Shown here piece by piece: positions 8,949 to 18,125 of a DNA stretch of 64,000 bases. The stretch is from Labilithrix sp. GTDB taxonomy: Bacteria > Myxococcota_A > Polyangia > Polyangiales > Polyangiaceae. Each line of letters begins with the position of its first letter. The first letter of the stretch is position 1. The position numbers and the translations under genes are program-made. Under the pieces are notes generated by a model. The model made no database searches. It saw only the letters and a program-made list of their open reading frames with translations, and had not been told where the DNA came from. The DNA lies in contig JAHBWE010000003.1 in NCBI GenBank assembly GCA_019637155.1, positions 124,001-188,000 on the forward strand, given 5' to 3'.

Positions 8949-10928
8949 ATGCGAGCCGCGCGCGCCGGGATCCTGCTCAGCCTCGTCGTGCTCGCGACCG
9001 GGGCGACCGGCACGACGGAGGCGAAGGACGGCGAGCCCGCGCGGAGCGAGAGCGCGACGACGCCGATGCTCGAGCACGCGGATCCGATCGCGAGCTACAC
9101 GCTCCACGCGAAGCTCGATCCCTCCGCGCACACGCTCCATGGCAGCGGCACGATCGCGTGGAAGAACGCGAGCAAGCAGCCGGTGAAGGAGCTGTGGCTC
9201 CACCTCTACTTGAACGCGTTCAAGAACCAGTCGTCGGTCTTCATGCGCGCGCCGATCGGCGGCTTCCGCGGGAGCACGGTCCCGTCCGACTGGGGCGCGA
9301 TCGACGTGAAGAAGCTCACGCTCGTGGACGGCGCGGCGCGCGCCGATCTCCTCGGCCAGCTCGAGACGAAGCGAGGCGGCGACGACGACGAGACCGACGC
9401 GCGTCTCCCCCTCCCCGACGCGGTGGAGCCGGGCGCGTCGATCACGCTCGAGATCGAGTGGGACGACAAGCTGCCCACGATCGTCGAGCGCACGGGCTAC
9501 TTCGGCTCGTTCCACATGCTCGGGCAGTGGTTCCCGAAGATCGCGAAGCTCGAGGCGGACGGGACGTTCGCGCATTTTCCGTTCCACCACCTCGGCGAGT
9601 TCTACGCCGACTTCGGGACCTACGACGTCACGCTCGACGTGCCGGCCGGCTTCGTCATCGGCGCGACCGGCCCCGCGATCGAGGAGAAGGACGAGGGCGG
9701 CCGCCACGTCGAGCGCCACGTGCAGGGCGACGTCCACGACTTCGCGTGGACGGCGTGGGACGAGTGGCAAGTACGGAAGGAGCGGATCGCGGACGTCGAC
9801 GTGACGGTCCTCACGCCGCCGCACTACGACGACCACGCCGCGCGCGAGCTCGAGACGGTCCGCTTCGCGCTCCCGCACTACGGCGCGCGCTACGGGAAGT
9901 ACCCGTACCCCGTCCTCACGGTGGTGCATCCGCCGGCGGGCGCGCCCGAAGCGGGCGGGATGGAGTACCCGACGCTCATCACGACGGGGTGGCCGTCGTG
10001 GTTGCCGCGCGGCATCCATCAGGTCGAGGCGGTCACGATCCACGAGCTCGGGCACCAGTGGTTCTACGGCCTCGTCGCGACGAACGAGGACGCGTGGCCG
10101 TTCCTCGACGAGGGCGTCAACTCGTACGCCGAGAACGACGGCATGCGCGCGTTCAAGGGCGCGGGCTCCGGCATCGATTTCCTCGGTATCCAGGCGGGTG
10201 ACGTCGAGGCGCAGTCGGAGCGCGCGCGCCACTTCGGCCACGACGAGCGCGTCGCGCAAGGCGCCGGCGCGTTCATGACCGGCGCGTCGTACGGGGCGCT
10301 GATCTACAGCCGCACCGCCGCGATCCTCGAGACGATCGCGCGCGCGTACGGGCGGGAGAAGATGGAGGCGGCGCTCGGGACCTACGCGCGCGCCCACCGC
10401 TTCCGCCACCCCACGCCCGACGATCTCCTCCGCGCGATCGGCGAGCACGTCTCGCCGCGAGCGGAGGAGAACCTCCGCGTCGCGCTCTTCGAGAAGGGCT
10501 GGGTCGACTACGCGATCACGCAGATCAGCTCGCACCCGTCGCGCAGCGCGGCCGGCATGTTCGATCGCGACGGCAAGCGCGAGACGCTCACGCTCGAGAA
10601 GGCGAAGCGCAAGAACCTCTACGACGGTTGGGTCCTCGTCGTCCGCCGCGGCACGCTGAAGTTTCCGGTCGACGTCACGCTCATCGCGGACGACGGCACG
10701 ACCACGGTGGTCCCGTGGGACGGCCAGTCGGAGGCGATCCGCGTCCCCTACTCCGGCGCGCGCCCCCTCCGCGCGGCCGTCGTCGATCGCTGGGAGAACA
10801 TCCTCCTCGACGGAAACCGCGAGAACGACTTCGCGACCGCGCCAAGCCAGCCCCGCGCCGGCGCCCCGAAGACGCTGGCGCGCGCGACGTGGTGGGCCGC
10901 CACCTTGCTCGGAGGCCTCGGCCCATGA
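8949..10928 (+). CDS. Secreted M1-family zinc metallopeptidase
   Basis: 659 residues with an N-terminal signal sequence (about 1-25). The N-terminal beta domain leads to the GGMEY exopeptidase-type motif at 336-340, then the gluzincin zinc site HELGH at 365-369 with the third ligand Glu388 in FLDEG, 18 residues beyond the second His. A helical region with a Tyr-rich segment (TGASYGALIYSR) follows, as in M1 aminopeptidases. Expected role: removing N-terminal residues from peptides outside the cytoplasm. The stop codon overlaps the ATG of the next gene (ATGA at 10925), so the two are probably translationally coupled. Confidence 0.88.
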   Translation: MRAARAGILLSLVVLATGATGTTEAKDGEPARSESATTPMLEHADPIASYTLHAKLDPSAHTLHGSGTIAWKNASKQPVKELWLHLYLNAFKNQSSVFMRAPIGGFRGSTVPSDWGAIDVKKLTLVDGAARADLLGQLETKRGGDDDETDARLPLPDAVEPGASITLEIEWDDKLPTIVERTGYFGSFHMLGQWFPKIAKLEADGTFAHFPFHHLGEFYADFGTYDVTLDVPAGFVIGATGPAIEEKDEGGRHVERHVQGDVHDFAWTAWDEWQVRKERIADVDVTVLTPPHYDDHAARELETVRFALPHYGARYGKYPYPVLTVVHPPAGAPEAGGMEYPTLITTGWPSWLPRGIHQVEAVTIHELGHQWFYGLVATNEDAWPFLDEGVNSYAENDGMRAFKGAGSGIDFLGIQAGDVEAQSERARHFGHDERVAQGAGAFMTGASYGALIYSRTAAILETIARAYGREKMEAALGTYARAHRFRHPTPDDLLRAIGEHVSPRAEENLRVALFEKGWVDYAITQISSHPSRSAAGMFDRDGKRETLTLEKAKRKNLYDGWVLVVRRGTLKFPVDVTLIADDGTTTVVPWDGQSEAIRVPYSGARPLRAAVVDRWENILLDGNRENDFATAPSQPRAGAPKTLARATWWAATLLGGLGP

Positions 10929-11851
10929 GCAAGAGCACGCCACCGGACGATGGGGCGGCAGCATCGCGCGATGGCGGGGCGGCGGCGGCCGTGCGTGGTG
11001 TGGGGGTGCGGGCGCGGCGGCGGCCGGGCACGATCGTGGGGGTGTGGCTCTTCGAGCTCGGGTGCGCGTACGTGCTCGCGACGCCTGTGTATGCGTGGGC
11101 GCGCGCGGTGTGGGGGGGGCATCCGGACGGCGATGCGGTGCTCTTTCGGCCGGGCGCGCTCGCGCTCATGGAGTGGCTGAACGCGGATGGGCCGACGCTC
11201 GCGATCGTGCTGAGGACCACGCTCGTGCTGTTCGTCGTGTTCGGGCTCGCGTCGCAGGTGGTGTTCGGCGCTGTCGTCGCGTCGCTCGTCTCCGCGAAGC
11301 CGAGGCCGGGGGCCGCGCTCCGGGTCGGGCTCTCGGCGTTCTTCCCGCTCCTCGCCGTCGCGCTCCTCGCCGCGTTGCTCGAGGGCTTCTTCCTCGGCGT
11401 CGGCTACTACCTCTCGTCGTCGCTCGACCACGCGATGCAGCGCACCTACGGCGATCAACGCGCGTTCGTCGCGCGGCTCGTCGTGTTCGGCTCCTTCTTC
11501 GTGCTCGTGCTCGCCGCCGGCGTCCTCGGCGATCTCGCGAAGGTCGCCCTCGCGCGCGACGTCGCGCTCGGCGAGACGAAGCGACCGATCACGAACGCGA
11601 TCCTCTCCGCGCTGCGCGTCGCGCGCACGCGCCCCGCCGCCGCCGGCCTCGGCTGGGCCTGGCGCGCCGGCGTCGCGCTCTGGCTCGTCGGCACCGGCGC
11701 GACGCTCAACGACTGGGAGGCATCACGCAGCGGCAACGTGATCTGGCTCCTCTTCGCCGCGCACCAAACGCTGCTCCTCGGCCGCGCGGCGCTCCGCACG
11801 TCATGGCTCGCCCACGCGACGCGCCTGACCGCCGACGCACCTCGGAGCTGA
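10925..11851 (+). CDS. Polytopic membrane protein coupled to the M1 peptidase
   Basis: 308 residues starting inside the stop of the peptidase gene. After a charged cytoplasmic tail (about 1-35) there are about six hydrophobic segments: roughly 36-57, 93-120, 133-160, 183-205, 243-260 and 272-288. No known transporter or enzyme signature is evident. The coupling suggests it works with, anchors or exports products of the peptidase, but that is inference from arrangement only. The gene is followed by about 130 bases of GC-rich spacer before the convergent 11979-13040 gene. Confidence 0.65.
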   Translation: MSKSTPPDDGAAASRDGGAAAAVRGVGVRARRRPGTIVGVWLFELGCAYVLATPVYAWARAVWGGHPDGDAVLFRPGALALMEWLNADGPTLAIVLRTTLVLFVVFGLASQVVFGAVVASLVSAKPRPGAALRVGLSAFFPLLAVALLAALLEGFFLGVGYYLSSSLDHAMQRTYGDQRAFVARLVVFGSFFVLVLAAGVLGDLAKVALARDVALGETKRPITNAILSALRVARTRPAAAGLGWAWRAGVALWLVGTGATLNDWEASRSGNVIWLLFAAHQTLLLGRAALRTSWLAHATRLTADAPRS

Positions 11852-11978
11852 AGATCGGACGCCGCGGTAGCCCTCTCGGGGGTCCGGGGCGGCGGAACGC
11901 GCCCCGCGCGCGGAGAGACCCCGGCGGGGAGAGCTCGAGAGGGGCAGACCCTGCCGGCCCCGCTCGAACAAGAAAGCC

Positions 11979-13040
11979 TCAGGGCTGGAGCGCGCGTTCG
12001 GCCCAGAGGTCGCCGCGTTCGGCGAGGGCGCCCTCGACCGTGAAGCGGAAGGTGTTCGCGCCGGGGAGGAGCTCGTTCGCGAGCGCGGGCGTCTCCTCGT
12101 TCATGCCGTACGAGCCGTCGCCGTTCCTGACGAACAGCGCCTCGACGCCGACGGTGGAGTTGGTCGCGCGGAGGACCGTGCCCGCGAGGTCGAGGTACGA
12201 CGCCCACGCGGCGTTGACCTTGCCCTGCAGCTCGGCGCGGCCCGCGCTCGCGCCGTAGACGTTCGCGAAGGGACGGATCTCCCGATCGACGAGCTCCGCG
12301 AAGGCGGTCATCTTCGACGCGACCTCGGGGCCGACCTTGGTGAGGTTGTCGCGGTAGCGATCGCCGCTCTTGATCGCGTTCGCGGTGGCGAGGAACTGAT
12401 CGAGCGCGCGGAGGTCGTTGCCGGCCTGGAACAACTTGGCCTTCGTCGCCTCGAAGGTCGGCGCGCCCGCGCCGGTCTCGAGCGTGATCGGGATCTGCCC
12501 GCCGCCGCACGCCGCCGTCGCGTTGACGCGCGCGCTCCGGAGGAACGACCGGCGGTAGGCCGCGTTCATCACCGGCGAGGCGCCGTCGGTCGGGTCGACG
12601 AGATCGGCCACGACGTTCTCGCCTTCGGCGCTGAAGCGCGTCGACGCCGGCCGCATCGTCGTGTCGACCGCGCCGGTCGAGGTGTTGATCGTGATCGGCG
12701 CCGCCGGGAACTGCTCGCCGAGCATGTTCCCGATCTTCATCAGCGACTCCTCCGTCACACGCGGAGCGAGGACGTACTCGACGTGCGAGTCCCAGAACCG
12801 CGTCCCCTCGAGCGCGCTCGCCGTCCGCTGCGACGGCGTCATCCGCACGTCGACGACGTGAAGGCGCTTCGAGGCGATGAGCCGCTCGCCCTCGGGCGTG
12901 CGAAACAGCACCATGTCCTCGTCCTCGAACATCACGCGGCACGCGCCGGTCGCCGCCTGATCCGCGCTCCCCACCGACTCCGAGCCGCCCGCGCAGCCCG
13001 CAGCCAAGACACACGTCAAGACACCAGCGACGAAGCGCAT
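11979..13040 (-). CDS. Lipoprotein of unknown function
   Basis: 353 residues; the start at 13040 gives MRFVAGVLTCVLAAGC, a standard lipobox leader. The mature protein has a beta-rich first half (CRVMFEDEDMVLFRTPEGERL) and a helical second half (FQAGNDLRALDQFLATANAIKSG, KVNAAWASYLDLAGTVLRA). I do not recognise a family. It stands alone, with convergent transcription downstream and the 13.2-kb structured repeats upstream of its start. A surface or periplasmic location is likely. Confidence 0.6.
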   Translation of the reverse strand: MRFVAGVLTCVLAAGCAGGSESVGSADQAATGACRVMFEDEDMVLFRTPEGERLIASKRLHVVDVRMTPSQRTASALEGTRFWDSHVEYVLAPRVTEESLMKIGNMLGEQFPAAPITINTSTGAVDTTMRPASTRFSAEGENVVADLVDPTDGASPVMNAAYRRSFLRSARVNATAACGGGQIPITLETGAGAPTFEATKAKLFQAGNDLRALDQFLATANAIKSGDRYRDNLTKVGPEVASKMTAFAELVDREIRPFANVYGASAGRAELQGKVNAAWASYLDLAGTVLRATNSTVGVEALFVRNGDGSYGMNEETPALANELLPGANTFRFTVEGALAERGDLWAERALQP

Positions 13041-13173
13041 ACCGCCATGGACGCACACTGTGTGCCCTCCACCCCCTGGTAAAAACCCCAGTGATTTGAG
13101 GCCCACCAGCCGCGGATCCTGGATCCCTGGTGAACGAAAGATCCACCAGCAGCGACCTCGGACCGAAGCTCCG

Positions 13174-13297
13174 GGGGCCCCAGACGCGGCCGCCACAGCG
13201 GGCGCGTAGCGCCCCGAGCGCGAAGCGCGAGGGCCGTGTCGGCGTGTCGGGGGTGGGGGTGTCGGGGGCGAAGCCCCCGACGTTGGGTGATGGACTC
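13174..13297 (+). repeat. Structured intergenic repeat, copy R1 (tandem with R2)
   Basis: First of two tandem copies. It has the 5' stem arm CCCCAGACGCGGCC at 13178-13191, a small hairpin CCGC-CACA-GCGG, a hairpin GGGCGC-GTA-GCGCCC, a GCGC-GAA-GCGC hairpin, then the 3' arm region. In this copy the 3' arm is interrupted by a duplicated GGCGTGTC. It ends with the GAA-loop hairpin (arms GTCGGGGGC and GCCCCCGAC), followed by a unit boundary shared with R2 (GTTGGGTGATGGACTC). It lies upstream of the 11979-13040 gene. Confidence 0.85.
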
Positions 13298-13418
13298 GGG
13301 GCCCCAGACGCGGCCGCCACAGCGGGCGCGTAGCGCCCCGAGCGCGCAGCGCGAGGGCCGTGTCTGGGGTGGGGGTGTCGGGGGCGAAGCCCCCGACGTT
13401 GGGTGATGGACTCGGGGA
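13298..13418 (+). repeat. Structured intergenic repeat, copy R2 (intact closing stem)
   Basis: The closing stem pairs CCCCAGACGCGGCC at 13302-13315 with GGCCGTGTCTGGGG at 13356-13369. All 14 positions pair, one as a G-T wobble. Between the arms lie two or three short hairpins. The GAA-loop hairpin with 9-base perfect arms follows at 13377-13397. Compared with R1 it lacks the GGCGTGTC insertion. The rest of the 13041-13541 spacer shows no gene. Confidence 0.88.
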
Positions 13419-13541
13419 TGGAGGGCCGGCTCGAGTGTGGGCGTGATGGGGAGCGGAAAGGCTGATCCTCGCGACGCCGCATACCGAAGGCGTAGCGGTG
13501 GACTGGAGAGTCGTGCGCGCCTAAGTGAAGAGACTCGGAGC

Positions 13542-14981
13542 TCAGGAGAGCGGCTTTAGGCTCTTGTACGTCTGCTCGTACTGGCGGGCGGCGCGTTCCC
13601 AGCCGCGGTCGAGGCGCATCACGCGGCGGCGGAGGGCGGACCAGCGCGGGGACGTGTACGCGGCGAGCGCGCGCTGCACCGCGCCGTAGAGCGCGTCGGC
13701 GGTGTCGGCCTCGTAGAGGAAGCCGGTGCCCGTCTCGAGCTTCGCGTCGCAGTCGATGACGGTGTCGACGAGCCCGCCCGTCGCGCGCGCGACCGGGAGC
13801 GCGCCGTAGCGCTGCGCGTAGAGCTGCACGAGCCCGCAGGGCTCGAAGCGCGATGGCACGAGCACGACGTCGGCGCCGGCGAAGATGCGATGCACCTGCG
13901 CCTCGGGCACCTCACGGAGGTACACCGCGTTGCCGTGCGACCTCTGCGCGGCGGCGTCGAGCTTCGCCATCAGGCCCTCGTCGCCCGCGCCGGCGATGAC
14001 GACCTTGCAGTCGCTCCCGCGGAGGACGCGCGGCACGACCTCGGCGAGGAGATCGCTCCCCTTCTGGTGCACGACGCGGCCGACCGACGCGACGATCGGG
14101 ACGTCCGGCTCCTGCGCGAAGCCGAGCTCCTTCTTCAGCGCGCCCTTGCAGCGCGCCTTGTTCGAGGCGTCCTCCGCGTCGAAGCGCGCGGCGATGTTCG
14201 AGTCGGTCGCGGGGTTCCAGACGCCGTAGTCGACGCCGTTGACGATGCCGACGATCCGGCCCTTCGCGCGCAGCACGCCGTCGAGGCGATGCCCCAGCTC
14301 CGCGGTCTGGATCTCGCGCGCGTACGTCGTCGACACGGTGGTGACGACGTCGGCGGAGAGGATCCCCTGCTTGAGCAGGTTGATGCCGCCGTAGAACTCG
14401 ATGCCGCCGACGGTGAAGTCGCTCGCGCCGAGGCCGACCTGCGCGAGCGCCTCCTTCGGGAAGACGCCCTGGTGCGCGACGTTGTGGATCGTGAGGACCA
14501 CCGGCGTCGGGACGTCGAGGTCTTTCATGTACTTTGCAACGAGCGCGGTGGCCCAGTCGTTCGCGTGGACGGCGTCGAACGGGGCGCCGTCGGCCGCGCG
14601 CTGCTTCGCGAGCTCCGCGGCGGCGCGGGAGAGGACCGCGAAGCGCGCGGCGTTGTCGGGGTAGTCCTCGCCGCGCTCGCCGTAGACGCCGGCGCGATCG
14701 AAGAGGCCGGGGACCTCGAGGAGCGTGAGCTCGACCTGCGACGAGAGACGCGTGTCGTAGACGGTGACGGGGTACGTCTTGTCGCCGAGCGTGAGCGACA
14801 GCGGGGTGAGGCGGCGCGCGAGGAGGAGCCCCGCGTCCTCGAAGGCGGCGTAGCGCGGCATGACCACCGTGACGCGATGGCCGAGCGCCTTCAGCGTCTT
14901 CGGAAGCGCCGAGCTCACGTCGGCGAGGCCGCCGACCTTCACGTAGGGAGCCAGCTCGGTCGTAACGAAGAGGATTTCCAT
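13542..14981 (-). CDS. glgA: Glycogen synthase
   Basis: 479 residues, close to the usual size of bacterial GlgA (GT5). It starts MEILFVTTELAPYVKVGGLADV, where Lys15 in KVGGLADV is the ADP-glucose-binding Lys of the KxGGL motif. GWE-type and C-terminal GT-B elements follow (VGRVVHQKGSDLL, PSRFEPCGLVQLYAQRYG, ATGGLVDTV). It transfers glucose from ADP-glucose to the growing alpha-1,4-glucan in the cytoplasm. No other glg gene is adjacent. It is divergent from the pseudouridine synthase across 45 bases, and its 3' end faces the R1/R2 repeats. Confidence 0.95.
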   Translation of the reverse strand: MEILFVTTELAPYVKVGGLADVSSALPKTLKALGHRVTVVMPRYAAFEDAGLLLARRLTPLSLTLGDKTYPVTVYDTRLSSQVELTLLEVPGLFDRAGVYGERGEDYPDNAARFAVLSRAAAELAKQRAADGAPFDAVHANDWATALVAKYMKDLDVPTPVVLTIHNVAHQGVFPKEALAQVGLGASDFTVGGIEFYGGINLLKQGILSADVVTTVSTTYAREIQTAELGHRLDGVLRAKGRIVGIVNGVDYGVWNPATDSNIAARFDAEDASNKARCKGALKKELGFAQEPDVPIVASVGRVVHQKGSDLLAEVVPRVLRGSDCKVVIAGAGDEGLMAKLDAAAQRSHGNAVYLREVPEAQVHRIFAGADVVLVPSRFEPCGLVQLYAQRYGALPVARATGGLVDTVIDCDAKLETGTGFLYEADTADALYGAVQRALAAYTSPRWSALRRRVMRLDRGWERAARQYEQTYKSLKPLS

Positions 14982-15026
14982 GCGATTCGGTCGGCACGCT
15001 ACCACGGATCACGCTAAGAAAAAGCC

Positions 15027-16097
15027 GTGACGAGGCTGCGGATCAGCGACACGGACATCGACCGCCTCGCGCGCCCCGAGGGCGTCGCGGAGGGCGCCGT
15101 CGTCAGCGTGTTTCGCGTGCCCCCGGAGCAGGCCGGGCAGCGGCTCGACGTGTTCCTCCAGGGCGAGCTGAAACGCACGAGCCGCACCCGCACCCAGTTC
15201 ATCGTCCGGAACAGCGCCTTCGATCCGAAGGGCAAGCGGCTCCGCCCGAACCACCGCGTCCAGGCCGACGAGCACTTCCTCTTGTGGCGCCCGCCGTGGG
15301 ACGAAGATCCGGTCCCGACCGACGTGCCGATCGTCTTCGAGGACGAGCACCTCTTCGCGGTGAACAAGCCGGCCCTTTTGCCCGTGCATCCGACCGCGCG
15401 GTACCACAAGAACACGCTCATCAAGATCCTGAAGGACGCGCGGCCGGGGCAGTTCGTGTCGCTCGGGCATCGCCTCGATCGCGAGACGAGCGGCGTGCTC
15501 GTATGCGGCAAGAGCGCGGCGGCGGACCGCGCGTTGAAGATGAAGATCGAGGCGCGCGCCGGCGTGCAGAAGTCGTATCGCGCGATCACGTGGGGCGTTC
15601 CGGAGCCCGAGCGCGCGGCGGAGCTCGGCGCCAACGTGACGCCCGCGGACGACGCGCCGGGGGCCTTCCGCTTCGAGCGCTCGCTCGAGCTCGACACCGC
15701 CGGCCGCTACCGCGTGAAGATGCGCCTCGGCGTCACGAGCGACGCGCTCCACGCGGCGACGCGCTTCCACGTCGAGGCGACGAAGACGGCGAAGAACGGC
15801 CGCGCGTACGCGCTCGTCCGCTGCGAGCTCGAGACGGGGCGGCAGCACCAGATCCGCGTCCACCTCGCGAGCCTCGGCGCGCCGATCGTGGGCGACAAGC
15901 TCTACGGCCCGGACGAGGACTGCTTCGCGCGCGGCGCCGACGGCGAGCTGACGGAGGAGGACCTCGTCATGCTCGAGCTCCCGCGCCACGCGCTCCACGC
16001 CGCGCGGATGGCGATGGAGCACCCCGTCCTCGGCGGGCCGCTCGTGATGGAAGCGCCGCTCCCGCCCGACCTCTCGGCTTTTTGGGAGGGCTTGTGA
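15027..16097 (+). CDS. RluA-family 23S rRNA/tRNA pseudouridine synthase
   Basis: 356 residues with a GTG start at 15027. An N-terminal S4-like segment (QRLDVFLQGELKRTSRTRTQFIVRN) precedes the catalytic domain. The family signature HRLDRETSG gives the catalytic Asp151, and the later motifs RQHQIRVHLASLGAPIVGDKLYG and HALHA are in place. These enzymes isomerise uridine to pseudouridine at defined positions in rRNA or tRNA. Which position (RluC, RluD or RluA type) cannot be decided from the sequence. An acidic insertion (DCFARGADGELTEEDLV) sits before the C-terminal HALHA motif. Confidence 0.9.
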   Translation: MTRLRISDTDIDRLARPEGVAEGAVVSVFRVPPEQAGQRLDVFLQGELKRTSRTRTQFIVRNSAFDPKGKRLRPNHRVQADEHFLLWRPPWDEDPVPTDVPIVFEDEHLFAVNKPALLPVHPTARYHKNTLIKILKDARPGQFVSLGHRLDRETSGVLVCGKSAAADRALKMKIEARAGVQKSYRAITWGVPEPERAAELGANVTPADDAPGAFRFERSLELDTAGRYRVKMRLGVTSDALHAATRFHVEATKTAKNGRAYALVRCELETGRQHQIRVHLASLGAPIVGDKLYGPDEDCFARGADGELTEEDLVMLELPRHALHAARMAMEHPVLGGPLVMEAPLPPDLSAFWEGL

Positions 16098-16131
16098 TCG
16101 CTTTCGCGGGCGGGCGACACCAGAGCGGGCG

Positions 16132-16998
16132 ATGCGCAAATCTCAGCCAATGATCAGCCGCCGCCAGGCCGCCGAGGGCGTTCTCGCCTCGCTCGGCGGG
16201 TTCCTCCTCTTTCGCTCCGTGAGCGCGTGCTCCGGCGGCGGAGGTGTCATCGACGACGAGGGCACGTCATCATCGTCGTCATCGTCCTCGACCTCGAGCA
16301 GCAGCTCGACCTCGAGCGGGTCGACGACCGGCTCCGACACCGAGTGGGCGACGGGCGGCACGAAGAACATGACCGCGAAGGCGTCCTACCCGGATCCGTT
16401 CTCGGTCCCCGCGCTCACGTGCGTGCTCCTGACGCGGGTGACGGAGGGCCCCTGCACCGAGGCGGCGGATCAAGTGCGCGAGGACATCAGCGAGGGCTAC
16501 ACCGGCCTCCCGATGCGGCTCGCCTTCCGCGTCGTCGACACCGCGTGCAACCCGATCGCGAACGCGAAGGTGAAGGTGTGGCACACGCAGATCAACGGCA
16601 GCTACTCGGGCGACACGCCGAACAACGGCATGTGCTTGAAGGACCAAGCCGACAGCGCGAAGCACTACTTCCGCGGCGTGCAGACGACGGACGACGACGG
16701 CGTCGTGTCCTTCGACTCGTGTTTCCCCGGCTGGTACCGAGGGCGCACCCCGCACATCCACTACTCGGTCACGGTGAACGGGCAGACCTTCACCTCGCAG
16801 GTCGTCTTCGAGCAGACGCTCGTGCAGGAGATCTTCGAATCTCATGCAGAATACAAGCAATACGGTCAACCCGACACGCAGAACGCGAGCGACAACGTCG
16901 TCGGCAACGCCGCGCTCTCGACCTTCATCCTCACGACCGAGCGCATGAGCGACGGCGCGATGCTCGCTTACAAGCAGCTCGTCGTGTTCGCGGCGTAG
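16132..16998 (+). CDS. Intradiol ring-cleavage dioxygenase-like exported protein
   Basis: 288 residues. The N-terminus has SRRQ before a hydrophobic stretch and a lipobox-like SAC, so export by Tat or as a lipoprotein is likely; an internal ATG at 16150 is an alternative start. A Ser-rich low-complexity linker (about residues 45-66) precedes a beta-sandwich domain with the non-haem iron ligands of intradiol dioxygenases: Tyr158 (NGSYSG), Tyr202 and His208/His210 in GWYRGRTPHIHY. Family members open catechol-type rings, but many exported versions have unproven substrates. The 3' end overlaps the convergent lamin-tail gene by 31 bases. Confidence 0.8.
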   Translation: MRKSQPMISRRQAAEGVLASLGGFLLFRSVSACSGGGGVIDDEGTSSSSSSSSTSSSSSTSSGSTTGSDTEWATGGTKNMTAKASYPDPFSVPALTCVLLTRVTEGPCTEAADQVREDISEGYTGLPMRLAFRVVDTACNPIANAKVKVWHTQINGSYSGDTPNNGMCLKDQADSAKHYFRGVQTTDDDGVVSFDSCFPGWYRGRTPHIHYSVTVNGQTFTSQVVFEQTLVQEIFESHAEYKQYGQPDTQNASDNVVGNAALSTFILTTERMSDGAMLAYKQLVVFAA

Positions 16999-17720
16999 CC
17001 CGGCGTCGGGTCCGCGCTGCACCACGTGCCGGCGTCGTCGCCCGTGGCTTGCGCCGATCGGCCGCTCGCGGCGGCGAACCCGAGCGCGCCGTACTCGACG
17101 CGCGCGATCTCGGTCGCGCCGTCCGCGATCGCGATCGCGCCGGTCGCGCCGTTCGCGAGGAGGATGCCCTGACCGTCCTTCGCCTCCGCGCCGTACACGT
17201 AGACGATCGCGTCCGCCGGCACGCCGTCCGCGATCGCGGCGTCGCGATCGCGCGCGAGGACCGCGTACGCGCCCGGCGCCACGACGGGCTCGCCCGCGAT
17301 CGTGTGGGTGCGGTCCGCGCCGTCGTGGAGCGTGAGGCCGGCGAGGGAGCGCGGCGTGTCGGCGGCGTTGTAGACCTCGAACCACTCGCTCGCGGGCTCG
17401 GGGCCGAGCGGGTCGTACATCACCTCGGTGAGGAACAGCTCACCGGCCGCGGCGCGCAGCGGCGGCGCGGAGGCGGGGGCGGCGTCGGGCTCGTCGCGCT
17501 CATCGCGCTCGTCGTGCGGCTCTTCGCGCGGAGGCGGCGACGGCGGGGCGGCGGCGTCGACGGGGGACGGCGCCGCGGGCGACGGCGACCACGAGGCGTC
17601 GATGGTGGGGATCGACGGATCGATCGCGGCGACCACCTCGGGCGGCGGCTCGGTCGCGCAGCTCCACACGAGCACGATGCTCGGCGCGAAGGCGGCGGCC
17701 GCGAATCCCCGGAGGCGCAT
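16968..17720 (-). CDS. Lamin-tail-domain (LTD) lipoprotein-like protein
   Basis: 250 residues. The leader MRLRGFAAAAFAPSIVLVWSC resembles a lipoprotein signal. A Pro/Ala/Asp-rich linker (about 22-90) leads to an LTD beta-sandwich: GELFLTEVMYDPLGPEPASEWFEVYNAADTPRSL is the classic opening, followed by LTLHDGADRTHTI, GAYAVLARD and a C-terminal CSADPTPGYAN signature. Bacterial LTDs occur on secreted or surface proteins and often accompany nucleases. No enzyme domain is attached here, so it is likely a binding or adhesion protein. Confidence 0.8.
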   Translation of the reverse strand: MRLRGFAAAAFAPSIVLVWSCATEPPPEVVAAIDPSIPTIDASWSPSPAAPSPVDAAAPPSPPPREEPHDERDERDEPDAAPASAPPLRAAAGELFLTEVMYDPLGPEPASEWFEVYNAADTPRSLAGLTLHDGADRTHTIAGEPVVAPGAYAVLARDRDAAIADGVPADAIVYVYGAEAKDGQGILLANGATGAIAIADGATEIARVEYGALGFAAASGRSAQATGDDAGTWCSADPTPGYAANTTSCL

Positions 17721-17774
17721 GGCACGCCTCTCATGCCAAACGTCCGCGCCGCGCGCAAGCGGCGCGGGTGGGGA

Positions 17775-18083
17775 TCAGAGGCCGCGCGGGACCTTGTCGA
17801 GATCGAGCTGCTCGAGCGCCACGCGGATGAGCGCGCTGCGGTTCGCCTTCGTGATGCCGCGGATCTTGAGCTGCTCCACGATCTGGTCGAGGCGCTCGAG
17901 GTCCTTCGTGTACATCGAGATGCAGATCACCTTGTAGTGCGTCGGCTTCTCGGCCTTGAGCTGCCGCTCCGACGCCGGCGCGGCGGGGGCCGGGTTGTAG
18001 AACGCGCCCGAGAGCACCCCCTCCACCTCGTCGCCGTCGAGCACTCGTGCCGTTCCAAGCCCTGCTTCGTCTCGCGCTGCCAT
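17775..18083 (-). CDS. Ribbon-helix-helix protein, partner of the ParA-like ATPase
   Basis: 102 residues. The first half is disordered. The second half ([29 protein letters not shown], then a helix [15 protein letters not shown]) fits a ribbon-helix-helix DNA-binding fold, with the strand VICISMYT followed by two helices. It lies 42 bases downstream of the ParA-like gene on the same strand, so it could be the DNA-binding partner in a ParA/RHH segregation or positioning pair. A role in chromosome partitioning is less likely because canonical parB is absent nearby. Confidence 0.65.
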   Translation of the reverse strand: MAARDEAGLGTARVLDGDEVEGVLSGAFYNPAPAAPASERQLKAEKPTHYKVICISMYTKDLERLDQIVEQLKIRGITKANRSALIRVALEQLDLDKVPRGL

Positions 18084-18125
18084 CGTCGTTTCCTTTCGGT
18101 GAAATCCCTGGTGCCGCCGCCGGGC

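Noticed and set aside
16968-16998. A programmed overlap between the dioxygenase-like and lamin-tail genes
   Set aside because: Tail-to-tail overlaps of a few to 30 bases are common in this compact region (2224-2240, 48272-48275), so this one is not special.
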